Assembly: GCA_028824555.1 (NCBI GenBank)
Contig: JAPPDJ010000055.1
Location: 1-49,260, forward strand
Direction of reading: 5' to 3'
Length of the DNA stretch: 49,260 nucleotides
Source of the DNA: Gammaproteobacteria bacterium
Lineage (GTDB): Bacteria; Pseudomonadota; Gammaproteobacteria; Pseudomonadales; Azotimanducaceae
Part shown: positions 17,332-26,448 of the stretch, one piece after another
Position numbering within the stretch: position 1 is the stretch's first letter
Layout: every line of letters starts with the position of its first letter
Notes under the pieces: generated by a model
The model's database searches: none
What the model was told of the DNA's origin: nothing
Seen by the model: only the letters and a program-made list of their open reading frames with translations
Program-made: the position numbers and the translations under genes

Positions 17332-18630
17332 ATGGCCGCAAAGAAACCCAAGACCGCTCGCAGGGCAACCGCAGCCCGCAGTGGCACGTCTGCCAAGACG
17401 GCGACCGCCGCGAGCAAACGCGTGAAGAAGGCCGAGACGGCAACCACCCGTGCCGTCAAGGCGCGCACCCGCTCCAGCGCGTCTTCCACCTCCCCAAGGA
17501 CGACGGCTCGCAAGACGGCGGCCGCTGCGGCCAAAACCAAGACGGTCAAGGCGCGCAGCAAGACCAAGGCGGCCACCAAGACTCCCGCGAAACCCGCCGG
17601 CGGCCGTGGGCGCATGGGCACGGCAACCAAGTCCGCGGCTGCGAAGTCTGCGGCGAGGCGCAAGACCAGCGCCAAGAAAGCCCCTCCGAAGAAGGCTGCG
17701 GCAACCAAGAAGACCGCCGCCAGGAAGACGACTACGGCGCGCAAGACCGCCGCCGCAAAATCGGCGGCTGCCAAGAAGACGGCGCCCGCAAAGAAGGCTG
17801 CGGCCGCGAAGAAGACCATGTCGGCCAAGACCAAGGCTGCCGCGAAGAAGGCGCCGGCCGCCAAGAAGACGGCAACGAAGGCAAAGGCCGCCGCCAAGAG
17901 GACGGCGCCCAAGAAGGCGGCCGCCAAGGCTGCGCCGAAGAAAGTCGCAAGCGCCACGAAGGCTGCACCGGCGAAAGCGAAAGCGCCGGCACCATCCAAG
18001 ATGGCGGCCAAGAAGACCGCGGCGAAGAAGGTGCCGGCCAAGACCGCCGCCAAGGCGAAGCCGCGCAAGTCCGCAAGGGCCTCCGCCAAGGCCAAGACCG
18101 CGACGCGGAGGCCAGCAAGGCGTCCGCACAAGCGTCGGATCAGCAAGCTGCCCATGGTGCCCGCGCCCCGCGATCTGCGCGGCGGCGTGCCGATGCCCAC
18201 CGCAAAAGCCGACAGCTCCGCGTTTCGCGATTTCACGCCTTACGAGCCGGGCCCCGGCGAGGCTTACATGAACGCCGAGCAGCTCGTCCACTTCCTGAAG
18301 ATCCTGCAGGACTGGCGCACCAACCTCATGGAGGAAGTGGACCGAACCGTCAATCACCTGCAGGACGAGGCATCCAATTTCCCGGACCCGCTGGACCGAG
18401 CGGTGCAGGAGGAAGAGTTCGGCATTGAGCTCCGCACCCGCGACCGCGAGCGTCGTCTCATCAAGAAGATCAACGAAACCATCGACCGAATCGACCAGGA
18501 CGACTACGGCTACTGTGACACGTGCGGTGTGGAAATCGGCCTGCGCCGTCTCGAAGCGAGGCCAACCGCCACCCAATGCGTGGACTGCAAGTCGCTCGAC
18601 GAACTGCGCGAGCGGCAGTTGCGGGGTTAG
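17332..18630 (+). CDS. dksA: DksA/TraR-type transcription factor with histone H1-like N-terminus
   Basis: 432 residues. The C-terminal part (about 290-432) is DksA: coiled-coil region, DPLDRAVQEEEFGIELRTRD and a zinc finger with Cys395, Cys398, Cys416 and Cys419. Such proteins bind the RNA polymerase secondary channel and act with ppGpp at rRNA and amino-acid promoters. Residues 1 to about 270 are almost all Lys, Ala, Thr and Pro (AAKKTA-type repeats) as in histone H1-like proteins, predicted disordered and DNA-binding. E. coli DksA has 151 residues. The ATG at 17332 gives MAAKKPKTARRA. Xanthomonas-type DksA also has a Lys/Ala extension. Confidence 0.92.
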   Translation: MAAKKPKTARRATAARSGTSAKTATAASKRVKKAETATTRAVKARTRSSASSTSPRTTARKTAAAAAKTKTVKARSKTKAATKTPAKPAGGRGRMGTATKSAAAKSAARRKTSAKKAPPKKAAATKKTAARKTTTARKTAAAKSAAAKKTAPAKKAAAAKKTMSAKTKAAAKKAPAAKKTATKAKAAAKRTAPKKAAAKAAPKKVASATKAAPAKAKAPAPSKMAAKKTAAKKVPAKTAAKAKPRKSARASAKAKTATRRPARRPHKRRISKLPMVPAPRDLRGGVPMPTAKADSSAFRDFTPYEPGPGEAYMNAEQLVHFLKILQDWRTNLMEEVDRTVNHLQDEASNFPDPLDRAVQEEEFGIELRTRDRERRLIKKINETIDRIDQDDYGYCDTCGVEIGLRRLEARPTATQCVDCKSLDELRERQLRG

Positions 18631-18648
18631 ATACGGGCGAGCACAGAC

Positions 18649-18742
18649 CTCGTAGGGGCGACCCTTGTGGTCGCGCGCGCCGGCCACCGCCAACACCCGC
18701 GATCACACCAACACGTGCGACCACAACGGTCGCCCCTACGAG
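18649..18742. repeat. long inverted repeat, family 3, between dksA and gluQRS
   Basis: Arms of 26 bases (18649-18674 and 18717-18742) match at 25 positions; each starts or ends with the family 3 core CGTAGGGGCG. The 42-base loop is unremarkable. It may act as a strong RNA hairpin or be a small non-autonomous element. Confidence 0.85.
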
Positions 18743-18769
18743 TCCCTTACCGAAGCCCGTCAGTCCGCA

Positions 18770-19648
18770 ATGACTACTGCGCCACGCTACATCGGACGGT
18801 TCGCGCCCACGCCTTCGGGGCCACTGCACTTTGGTTCGCTCGTGACGGCGCTTGCATCCTGGCTTGATGCGCGGCGGGCTCAAGGGCGGTGGCTGCTTCG
18901 CATCGACGACGTCGATGCGCCTCGAGTCGACCCGGCTGCGGAGGAGGCGATTGTGCGAGCCCTCGACGCACACCAACTGTACTGGGACGGCGCGATCGTC
19001 CGCCAAAGCGACCATGAGGAGCGTTACCGAGCTGCCCTCAGGCGATTGCAGCCCCTGTGCTTTGCCTGCCGCTGCTCGCGGCGCGTCCTCGGCGGCGCCC
19101 GGATCTATCCCGGAACCTGTCGCCACCTAGGCTTGGCGAAGAGCGCGACTACCAGCATCCGCGTCCGGGTGGACGATGGTCGAATCGAGTTCGAAGACCG
19201 AGTCCAAGGCCGCCACACGCAGCAACTCGCGGACGAATCGGGCGATTTCGTCGTCTGGCGACGGGACGACATGGCGGCCTATCCCCTCGCCGTGGTCGTG
19301 GACGACGACGCGATGGGCGTCACCCATGTTCTGCGCGGCGCCGATCTGTTGCCGAACACGCCACGCCAGCTCTACATCGCCGACGCATTGGAAACGCGCC
19401 GCCCCTCCTACGCCCACCTGCCCGTGATCGTCGAGACGGGCGGCATCAAGCTATCGAAGCACACCGGTGCCACCGCCCTCGACAATCGATTCGCCCGCCA
19501 CAACCTCACAAACGCCCTGAACCTCCTCGGCTTCGAGCCTCCCCCTGGCGACATTCCCGAACTGCTCACTTGGGCCGTCGCCAACTGGAACATCCGCAGA
19601 GTGCCGGCCGTCGCCGCCTTCACCGGCTTCATTGCCTTGACTTCATAG
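18770..19648 (+). CDS. gluQRS: glutamyl-Q tRNA(Asp) synthetase
   Basis: 292-residue paralogue of the glutamyl-tRNA synthetase catalytic domain that attaches glutamate to queuosine in tRNA(Asp). The HIGH-like segment is APTPSGPLHFGSLVTALASWLDAR and the KMSKS-like segment is KLSKHTGA. Cys residues in CFACRC and YPGTC fit the zinc site. No anticodon-binding domain follows. Neighbourhood with dksA is the classical gammaproteobacterial order, though a long inverted repeat separates them. Confidence 0.95.
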   Translation: MTTAPRYIGRFAPTPSGPLHFGSLVTALASWLDARRAQGRWLLRIDDVDAPRVDPAAEEAIVRALDAHQLYWDGAIVRQSDHEERYRAALRRLQPLCFACRCSRRVLGGARIYPGTCRHLGLAKSATTSIRVRVDDGRIEFEDRVQGRHTQQLADESGDFVVWRRDDMAAYPLAVVVDDDAMGVTHVLRGADLLPNTPRQLYIADALETRRPSYAHLPVIVETGGIKLSKHTGATALDNRFARHNLTNALNLLGFEPPPGDIPELLTWAVANWNIRRVPAVAAFTGFIALTS

Positions 19649-19693
19649 GACGGCTTTGTCCCGGCCGGTGTCGAGTTCCCTCGCTGCGTTCTA

Positions 19694-19733
19694 TACGGGC
19701 GGGGACAAGCCCAGGGACAGCCCCGCCCCTACG
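19694..19733. repeat. palindromic element, family 3, overlapping the rsmD stop
   Basis: GGGCGGGG and CCCCGCCC arms with the family edge CCCTACGG. The TAG stop codon of rsmD (19729-19731, minus strand) lies in the CGTAGGGGCGG edge of this element. The rest of the short gap between gluQRS and rsmD is this repeat. Confidence 0.65.
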
Positions 19734-20310
19734 GAGCATTCGCTGCAAGTTGGGTGAGCAACCCGTAGTGGACGTTCCCGGCGCGGGAGGCCCTATGCGT
19801 TGCGAAATCAGGATGGGAGAACACCGCGTCCGTCTCGACGTAGATGAAGCCACCTGGGGCCAGGCAGGGATGGATGTCCTTGAGGACCGAGGCTAGCAGG
19901 GGCGAGTCGAAGGGCGGGTCGAGGAAGATCAGGTCCCAGCGCGGGATGTCTTGCGCGTTCCGTTCGGCCTTGGCTCGGTGCTGGCGCAGGAACGCTTGGG
20001 CGTCCGCATGGGCGATCACGACGTTGGCCTCCAGCATCTGCTGGTGCTGGTGCAGCATTCGTACCGCCGCGCCATCTCGGTCCACGAGGGTGGCGTGGGC
20101 GGCACCGCGCGAGAGTGCCTCGAATCCGAGCGCACCGGTGCCGGCGAAGAGGTCCAGCACCCGCGCTCCCGCAATGTGCGGCGCGAGCCAGTTGAACAGG
20201 GTCTCGCGGGCGCGGTCTGGCGTCGGGCGCAATCCTGGGCTCGGCGCAACGGCAAGCTTCCGCCCCCGCCATTTACCGCCGATAATGCGGATGCGGTTGG
20301 CGTTCGCCAT
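19729..20310 (-). CDS. rsmD: 16S rRNA (guanine966-N2)-methyltransferase
   Basis: 193-residue RsmD that methylates G966 of 16S rRNA. Motifs: RIIGGKWRGRKL, RPTPDRARETLFNWL, DLFAGTGALGFEALSRGA for SAM binding and DLIFLDPPF for the catalytic loop. The ATG giving MANANRIRIIGG is chosen; a TTG 15 bases upstream is possible. It is divergent from ftsY, the standard gammaproteobacterial arrangement. Confidence 0.96.
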   Translation of the reverse strand: MANANRIRIIGGKWRGRKLAVAPSPGLRPTPDRARETLFNWLAPHIAGARVLDLFAGTGALGFEALSRGAAHATLVDRDGAAVRMLHQHQQMLEANVVIAHADAQAFLRQHRAKAERNAQDIPRWDLIFLDPPFDSPLLASVLKDIHPCLAPGGFIYVETDAVFSHPDFATHRASRAGNVHYGLLTQLAANAP

Positions 20311-20415
20311 CAGAGGCAAATCCAAGGGGCAGCGGACTGGCCTCTGCCGTCACTCGCCCCAAGCGCGCAGCCAACGATCATTCAGCATTCTCAAGACGCA
20401 TCCAACAGGGAATCC

Positions 20416-21513
20416 ATGGTACTTGCGAGATTCAGAAAGGCACGAACCGAGCGCAAGCCAAGCGAGCCCGATACGGATCCTGTGGCACACGTCCCCGCGC
20501 CACCGGAGCGTTCGCGTAGTGACGAAGGGGAGGTCGCGAAATCCAGAGACTCCCTCTGGTCGCGCCTGTCCGGCTCGCTCGCCCGCACGCGCCGCCAGCT
20601 CGCCGATGGCATCGGCGAGCTCGTCCTCGGCGAGCGCGTCATCGACGAGGAGGTGCTCGAGGAACTCGAAACCAGTCTCCTCGTGGCCGACGTAGGCATC
20701 GAGGCGACAACGCGGATCATGGAGAACCTAGGCCGCCGGGTGTCGCACCGGGAACTGGCGGACACGCGGGCGCTGCACGGCGCGTTGCGCGCCGAGTTGC
20801 TCGACATCCTGCTTCCCGTCGCCGCGCCGTTCCACATCGGTGATCACCGCCCCCACGTAGTGCTGGTGGTCGGCGTGAACGGCGCCGGCAAAACCACGTC
20901 CATCGGCAAGCTGGCGAAGCGCTTGAAGGGCGACGGCCACTCGGTGTTGCTGGCCGCCGGCGACACCTTCCGCGCCGCTGCGGTGGAACAGCTCGCCGCA
21001 TGGGGCGAGCGCGAGGACATTCCCGTGGTCGCCCAGGGACAGGGTGCCGATGCCGCCTCCGTGATCTTCGACGCCGTCACTGCGGCCAAGGCACGAGGGA
21101 TCGACGTGGTGCTGGCGGACACGGCCGGGCGCTTGCAGGCCAAGGCCGCCTTGATGGAGGAGCTCGCCAAGATCAAGCGCGTGACGGCTCGCCTCGGCGA
21201 CGGCGCGCCACATGAAGTGCTGCTCGTGCTCGATGCTGGCGTCGGACAGAACGCCCTCTCGCAGGTGGCGGAATTCGACCGCGCCGTCGGGCTCACCGGT
21301 CTCGCGGTGACCAAGCTCGACGGCACGGCCAAGGCCGGCGTGCTGTTCGCCATCGCCGCCAAGCATGCCCTGCCCGTGAAGTTCATCGGCATCGGCGAGG
21401 GCGCGGGCGACCTGCAGCCGTTCGAGCCGGAACCGTTCGTCGACGCGCTGCTGGCCGCGGACGGAACCGCCGAGGCGTCGGGGCACCCCGAAGAAAACAG
21501 CCAAGGCCGCTAG
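20416..21513 (+). CDS. ftsY: signal recognition particle receptor FtsY
   Basis: 365-residue SRP receptor GTPase acting at the inner membrane in co-translational targeting. A charged N-terminal region of about 55 residues is followed by the N domain and G domain: GVNGAGKTTSIGKL (about 154-167), AGDTFRAAAVEQL, DTAGR, TKLDGTAKAGV and IGIGEGAGDLQPFEP. The acidic A domain is short compared with E. coli FtsY. The ATG has AGGGA upstream. It heads the ftsY-ftsE-ftsX cluster. Confidence 0.97.
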   Translation: MVLARFRKARTERKPSEPDTDPVAHVPAPPERSRSDEGEVAKSRDSLWSRLSGSLARTRRQLADGIGELVLGERVIDEEVLEELETSLLVADVGIEATTRIMENLGRRVSHRELADTRALHGALRAELLDILLPVAAPFHIGDHRPHVVLVVGVNGAGKTTSIGKLAKRLKGDGHSVLLAAGDTFRAAAVEQLAAWGEREDIPVVAQGQGADAASVIFDAVTAAKARGIDVVLADTAGRLQAKAALMEELAKIKRVTARLGDGAPHEVLLVLDAGVGQNALSQVAEFDRAVGLTGLAVTKLDGTAKAGVLFAIAAKHALPVKFIGIGEGAGDLQPFEPEPFVDALLAADGTAEASGHPEENSQGR

Positions 21514-21527
21514 CGCCACGCTGGAGA

Positions 21528-22226
21528 GTGTCGTTGGGAAGCATCGAGTTCGAGCACGTCTCAAGGCGCTTCGACAACGGCGCCGAAGGGCTGCACGATG
21601 TGTCCGTGTCCTTCGCCGAAGGCTCGATGGCCTTCATCACCGGACATTCCGGCGCCGGCAAGAGCACCTTCCTAAAGCTGCTGCTCGCCATCGATGCCCC
21701 AACGCGAGGTCGCATTCTCGTCGGCGGCGTCGATGTCGTCCGGCTTCCGCGGCGCCGGTTGCCGCTGTATCGACAGCACCTAGGGGCCGTGTTCCAGGAC
21801 CATCGCCTGCTCGCCCGCCGCAGCGTGTTCGAGAACGTGGCGCTGCCTCTGCGCGTGGTGGGAATGCCCGAACGCGACATAGCCCGACGGGTGCGTGCCG
21901 CGTTATCGAGCGTCGAGCTTCTAGACAAGGTGAACCTGCCCCCGCGCTACCTCTCGGTGGGCGAACAGCAGCGGGTGGGAATCGCCCGCGCAGTGGTGAA
22001 TCGGCCTCGGGTTTTGCTTGCCGACGAGCCGACCGGCAATCTCGATCCGGAGCTGTCGCGGAGCATCATGGGCCTTTTCCGGCAGTTTCATCAGGTCGGC
22101 ACCACCGTGCTGGTCGCCACGCACGACCGCGCGCTGATCGACGCCTTCGGCGGTCGTGTCGTGGAGCTGGACCACGGCGCGTTGGTCCGCGACGACCGTG
22201 CGGCGGACGAAAGATCCGAGCCGTGA
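21528..22226 (+). CDS. ftsE: cell division ATP-binding protein FtsE
   Basis: 232-residue ABC ATPase that with FtsX regulates septal peptidoglycan hydrolysis at the divisome. Walker A is GHSGAGKST, the Q-loop is VFQDHRLL, Walker B is VLLADEPTGNLDP and the H-loop is VATHD. The signature reads LSVGEQQRVGIARA instead of LSGGEQQR: the first Gly is Val while the second is kept. The GTG at 21528 is only one base after GGAG; a TTG at 21534 has better spacing and could be the true start. It overlaps ftsX by 4 bases. Confidence 0.96.
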   Translation: MSLGSIEFEHVSRRFDNGAEGLHDVSVSFAEGSMAFITGHSGAGKSTFLKLLLAIDAPTRGRILVGGVDVVRLPRRRLPLYRQHLGAVFQDHRLLARRSVFENVALPLRVVGMPERDIARRVRAALSSVELLDKVNLPPRYLSVGEQQRVGIARAVVNRPRVLLADEPTGNLDPELSRSIMGLFRQFHQVGTTVLVATHDRALIDAFGGRVVELDHGALVRDDRAADERSEP

Positions 22227-23302
22227 ACAACTCGCGCACCGAGACCAATCCGCCGGCGCTCGAAGAGGCTGCCGGCGACGAACCGGCCGGGGCTGGCGCC
22301 GCCTTGCAAGACGAGGTCACGACGGGCACCCGGCCTGCACCCACGCCCGAGCAGTCTGCGTTTCCTTGGGAACCGGCGCGGCGGCCGTTCGGCACCTTTT
22401 TTCGCAACCACTTCCGCGAAGCGCGGGAGAGCCTCGCCTTTATTGCCAGCGCCGTGGGCACGACCCTGCTTGTCTGGCTGCTCATGGGCATCGCCTTGGG
22501 GCTTCCGGCGGGTCTGTATGTGTTGCAGGCCAACCTCGCCGGCGTGGCGGAGGGATGGCGCGGCTCGGCCGGCATCTCGGTGTACTTCCAGCCGGGCGCA
22601 GAAGCGAGCGTGACGCAAGACCTCGCGGAGAGGCTGCGTACACAGGCAGGGGTAGAAGACGTGCGCCTCATCACGGCGGACGAAGCGCTCGCGGAGTTTC
22701 GCGACTATGGCGACCTTGCCGGGGCGGTGGAACTGCTCGACGGCAATCCACTGCCGGCCACCTTGCGCGTCTCCTTCAGCGCGCCGCTCGCCGCACAGGC
22801 CGCAGAGGCCCTGAGCGCTAGACTGGGGCAGGAAGAAGCGGTGCAGGATGTGGTAGTCGAAAGCGCCTGGCTCGAACGGGTGGCCTCGCTTTCTGCGCTG
22901 GTGCAACGCCTCGGCTGGGTGGTGGCCTTGGTGCTCGGGGCGGGCGCCGTGCTGGTGACCTCCTCTTCGGTTCGGGTGGCGCTGGAATCGAGGCTCGACG
23001 AGTTGCGGGTGCTGAAGCTGGTGGGGGGCACCGACCCCTTCATGCGTCGCGCCTTCCTGTACCTCGGCTGCCTCTACGGCCTGGGTGGAGCGGTGTTCGC
23101 GGCGATGATCGTTTCGCTGACGCTGTTCACGGTGGAGCGGCCGCTCGCGCGATTGCTTGCCACCTACGGCGGAGACCTTGAATTGCGCGGCTTCGACGCC
23201 ACATTCGTAGTGGTGCTACTGGGCGTCGGCGCGTTGCTCGGGGTGATCGGTTCGATGGTCGCTTGTCGGCAAAGACTGCGGAACCTGGACATCCTTGCTT
23301 GA
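22223..23302 (+). CDS. ftsX: cell division protein FtsX
   Basis: 359-residue inner-membrane partner of FtsE. A cytoplasmic N-terminal tail of about 65 residues precedes the first membrane segment (AVGTTLLVWLLMGIALGLP), a periplasmic domain containing the FtsX extracellular fold, and three more membrane segments near the C-terminus. The GTG start sits in a GTGA overlap with ftsE. The tail, rich in Glu, Ala and Pro, is longer than usual. Confidence 0.95.
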   Translation: MNNSRTETNPPALEEAAGDEPAGAGAALQDEVTTGTRPAPTPEQSAFPWEPARRPFGTFFRNHFREARESLAFIASAVGTTLLVWLLMGIALGLPAGLYVLQANLAGVAEGWRGSAGISVYFQPGAEASVTQDLAERLRTQAGVEDVRLITADEALAEFRDYGDLAGAVELLDGNPLPATLRVSFSAPLAAQAAEALSARLGQEEAVQDVVVESAWLERVASLSALVQRLGWVVALVLGAGAVLVTSSSVRVALESRLDELRVLKLVGGTDPFMRRAFLYLGCLYGLGGAVFAAMIVSLTLFTVERPLARLLATYGGDLELRGFDATFVVVLLGVGALLGVIGSMVACRQRLRNLDILA

Positions 23303-23341
23303 GGGAACCAAACCGCGCACGCCCTCGACATTGGAAGGTGC

Positions 23342-23376
23342 CGTTGGAGTTTTCGCGCCAGCGAAAACTCCCAACG
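23342..23376. terminator. strong hairpin after ftsX
   Basis: CGTTGGAGTTTTCGC (23342-23356) pairs with GCGAAAACTCCCAACG (23361-23376) across a 4-base loop with one bulge. No T-run follows, so intrinsic termination is uncertain. A second small GCGCCCGAAGGGCGC hairpin follows directly. Confidence 0.5.
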
Positions 23377-23400
23377 CGCCCGAAGGGCGCGCGGGCGCCG

Positions 23401-23427
23401 CTGGCACTCAACGGGGTCGAGTGCTAA
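23401..23427 (+). promoter_or_regulatory. CIRCE-like operator upstream of rpoH
   Basis: CTGGCACTC-N9-GAGTGCTAA, matching 16 of 18 positions of the HrcA operator consensus TTAGCACTC-N9-GAGTGCTAA with the exact 9-base spacer. It ends 32 bases before the rpoH start. CIRCE normally controls groESL and dnaK operons, so here HrcA control of the heat-shock sigma factor is inferred. Confidence 0.7.
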
Positions 23428-23459
23428 ACTCTGCCATGAAGTGTTACCGGAGGTAGCAG

Positions 23460-24326
<867 letters not shown>

Positions 24327-24333
24327 TTCTGAA

Positions 24334-24354
24334 GGGAGGGCGTCTCGCCCTCCC
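24334..24354 (-). repeat. short palindrome, family 4 (GGAGGGCG type), left copy
   Basis: GGGAGGGCG-TCT-CGCCCTCCC, 8 to 9 base-pair arms, directly after rpoH. It is the exact reverse complement of the copy at 24473-24493, so the pair brackets a 118-base segment. Other copies are near 32241 and 33225. Confidence 0.7.
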
Positions 24355-24472
24355 CGACCGGAGGCGAGCGCCGGCGAACCCGTAGGCCAGCAGTTGCATA
24401 ACGACTGCCGGACCGCTCGTAGAGCGCTGTCCTTGTGGCACTTTGCGAAAACGGGCGCGCCTTGCGGCGCGT

Positions 24473-24493
24473 GGGAGGGCGAGACGCCCTCCC
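24473..24493 (+). repeat. short palindrome, family 4, right copy
   Basis: GGGAGGGCG-AGA-CGCCCTCCC followed by TCC, just before trmB. The stretch between the two copies (24355-24472) also holds a reversed family 2 fragment (GGCCAGCAGTTGC) and no gene. Confidence 0.7.
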
Positions 24494-24521
24494 TCCAAAC
24501 GGCCTGTATGGGAGATAAACC

Positions 24522-25181
24522 GTGGACGCCCGCAATGAAGGTCGGGTATATGTACGGCGACGTGGGCGCAGCACTGCGGCGCAGGAGCGGGCCCTCGTCG
24601 AACTCGCGCCGCGCTACGTCGTGACGCCGCCGGCGCACGGCCGGGATTGGGACGAGGCCTTTGGTCGCGCCGGGCCGCTTCTGGTCGAGATCGGTTTTGG
24701 CATGGGTGACGCGCTCGCTGCCTTCGCGAGCGCCCATGCGGATTGGAACTGCGTCGGCATCGAGGTCTATCGCCCCGGCATCGGCGCCCTGATGCTCGCC
24801 TGCGAACGCGAGGAACTCGCCAATGTCCGCATCGTCGAAGCGGAGGCGATGACGGTGCTGCGGCGTCACCGAGCGGCAAGCATGAACCGCATCCACGCCT
24901 TCTTCCCGGACCCTTGGCCCAAGAAGCGCCACCACAAGCGCCGGCTGGTGAACGCCGAGTTCGCGCAGGAGGCGGCCCGCTGCCTCGTGCCCGACGGAGT
25001 ATTGGCCCTCGCCACCGACTGGCGCGAGTACGCCGAACAAATGCTGCTCACTTTCGAAACCTCCCCCGCACTCGACGGTGGCGAGACCGGACGCCCGCCG
25101 GAACGACCGCAAACCCCATTCGAAACCAAGGGCGCCGCCGCCGGCCACCACATCACCGACCTCGCCTACCGCCGCATCTGA
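24522..25181 (+). CDS. trmB: tRNA (guanine46-N7)-methyltransferase
   Basis: 219-residue TrmB that makes m7G46 in tRNA. Motifs: LLVEIGFGMGDALAAFA for SAM, GIEVYRPGIGAL, IHAFFPDPWPKKRHHKRRLV (the conserved FPDPWPK) and ATDWREYAEQM near the end, with FETKG as expected. The GTG start has GGAG 8 bases upstream. The basic N-terminal tail is typical. Confidence 0.96.
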   Translation: MDARNEGRVYVRRRGRSTAAQERALVELAPRYVVTPPAHGRDWDEAFGRAGPLLVEIGFGMGDALAAFASAHADWNCVGIEVYRPGIGALMLACEREELANVRIVEAEAMTVLRRHRAASMNRIHAFFPDPWPKKRHHKRRLVNAEFAQEAARCLVPDGVLALATDWREYAEQMLLTFETSPALDGGETGRPPERPQTPFETKGAAAGHHITDLAYRRI

Positions 25182-25252
25182 CGCAAGGCCGGTGGCGTCG
25201 GGCGGAGCAGTTCGCTATAACCGTCCTTCGAGCTTGCAGGGGGGCCGCTGAA

Positions 25253-26398
25253 ATGGAGACGGAAGAGCACCAGCGCGAGGACGATCGTGAATCGTGGGAC
25301 GCGTACTGCGCCGCGGGGATCGCGCGGGCCGAGGAGCTCGGCAACCGCGGGCCGATGCGGTTCGGTGCCAATGGACGCCTCGAACAGGACATCCTGGATG
25401 CGTACCGGCGCACCGGTTTCTACGTCTTCACGGGCGTCTTGGAACAGGCGGAGGTCGACGAGCTGAAGCGGGAGTTCGACGAAATCCTGGACAACGCCCC
25501 GGCTAGCGTGGATGCCGAGGTGGACCACGAAGGCCGCCCGGTGAAGTATCTCGGCTACTACTCGATGTCCACGGACGATGTGTTTCGCGGCCACGGCACC
25601 GAGCCCACGGACGAGGAAGCCGCTCCCCGCGCCGTGGTGGGCCTCGTCTCCCATCCGCTGATGATGATGGACTCGGCGCTACGCGTGTACGCCCACCCGA
25701 AGATTCTCGCCACCGTCGCAAGCGTCAACGGCGAGGACTTCGTTCCCTTTCACGAGAGCATCTTCCACAAGGGCGCCGGCGAAGGCCCGCCGACGCCGTG
25801 GCATCAGGATGGCCGCACCCACTGGACCGAAGACGGCCACGCTCTCGAACAGCCGGACGGCAGCGGCAAGACCCACGGCTTCAACTTCTCCGTCTCCTGG
25901 TCGCACTGCACGCCAGAGAACTGCCTGTGGGTCGTTCCGGGCAGCCATCGCAAGTGGCGGCTTGCAAACGACGGCAAGTTCCCGCCCATCACCGAGCGCC
26001 TGCCGAACGCCGTGCCGGCCCTGCTTGAACCCGGCGACTGCGTGATGGTCAACCGCAGTTCGCTGCACGGCTCCTACCCGAACCGCTCGCCGGAGCGGCG
26101 CATCACGATGGTGCTCGGCTATCACAACCGCGCCTCGGCCATCGGCGCGGAGACCACCAACGTGCACGCCTTCAAAACGCCGGGGCAGAAGAAGAAAATC
26201 AAGTACAGCGAAGACTATGTGCTGAAGCGTGCGCGCATGATTCCCCTCGCCATCGATGCCCGTCGGCAGCGCTACCCCCACGAGACGCCCCACGACTACA
26301 AGGGTGGCTATATCGGCGGCGGCGAGTGGAACGAGGCGGCGCGGGCGGAGATCAGCCGCGAGGGCGACGAATACTGGCAGCGGGACATCACGCTCTGA
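25253..26398 (+). CDS. phytanoyl-CoA dioxygenase (PhyH) family protein
   Basis: 381-residue Fe(II)/2-oxoglutarate oxygenase fold, longer than the one at 11705 and only distantly alike. WHQDGRTHW gives the HxD iron ligands; VNRSSLHGSYPNRSPERRITM supplies the distal His and Arg. VVPGSHRKW is also typical. The substrate cannot be told. The ATG at 25253 was chosen; a much longer open frame upstream overlaps trmB and is not coding. Confidence 0.88.
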   Translation: METEEHQREDDRESWDAYCAAGIARAEELGNRGPMRFGANGRLEQDILDAYRRTGFYVFTGVLEQAEVDELKREFDEILDNAPASVDAEVDHEGRPVKYLGYYSMSTDDVFRGHGTEPTDEEAAPRAVVGLVSHPLMMMDSALRVYAHPKILATVASVNGEDFVPFHESIFHKGAGEGPPTPWHQDGRTHWTEDGHALEQPDGSGKTHGFNFSVSWSHCTPENCLWVVPGSHRKWRLANDGKFPPITERLPNAVPALLEPGDCVMVNRSSLHGSYPNRSPERRITMVLGYHNRASAIGAETTNVHAFKTPGQKKKIKYSEDYVLKRARMIPLAIDARRQRYPHETPHDYKGGYIGGGEWNEAARAEISREGDEYWQRDITL

Positions 26399-26448
26399 CG
26401 CTTCCAGGGGACCGGCTCGAAGCCGGGCGTCTGTCGCGTGCTGCCCAC

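Noticed and set aside
17119-18696. Long minus-strand open frame opposite dksA (525 codons, Gly/Leu/Arg rich)
   Set aside because: Its composition mirrors the Lys/Ala repeats of dksA; no known domain, no ribosome site. It is a shadow of biased coding.
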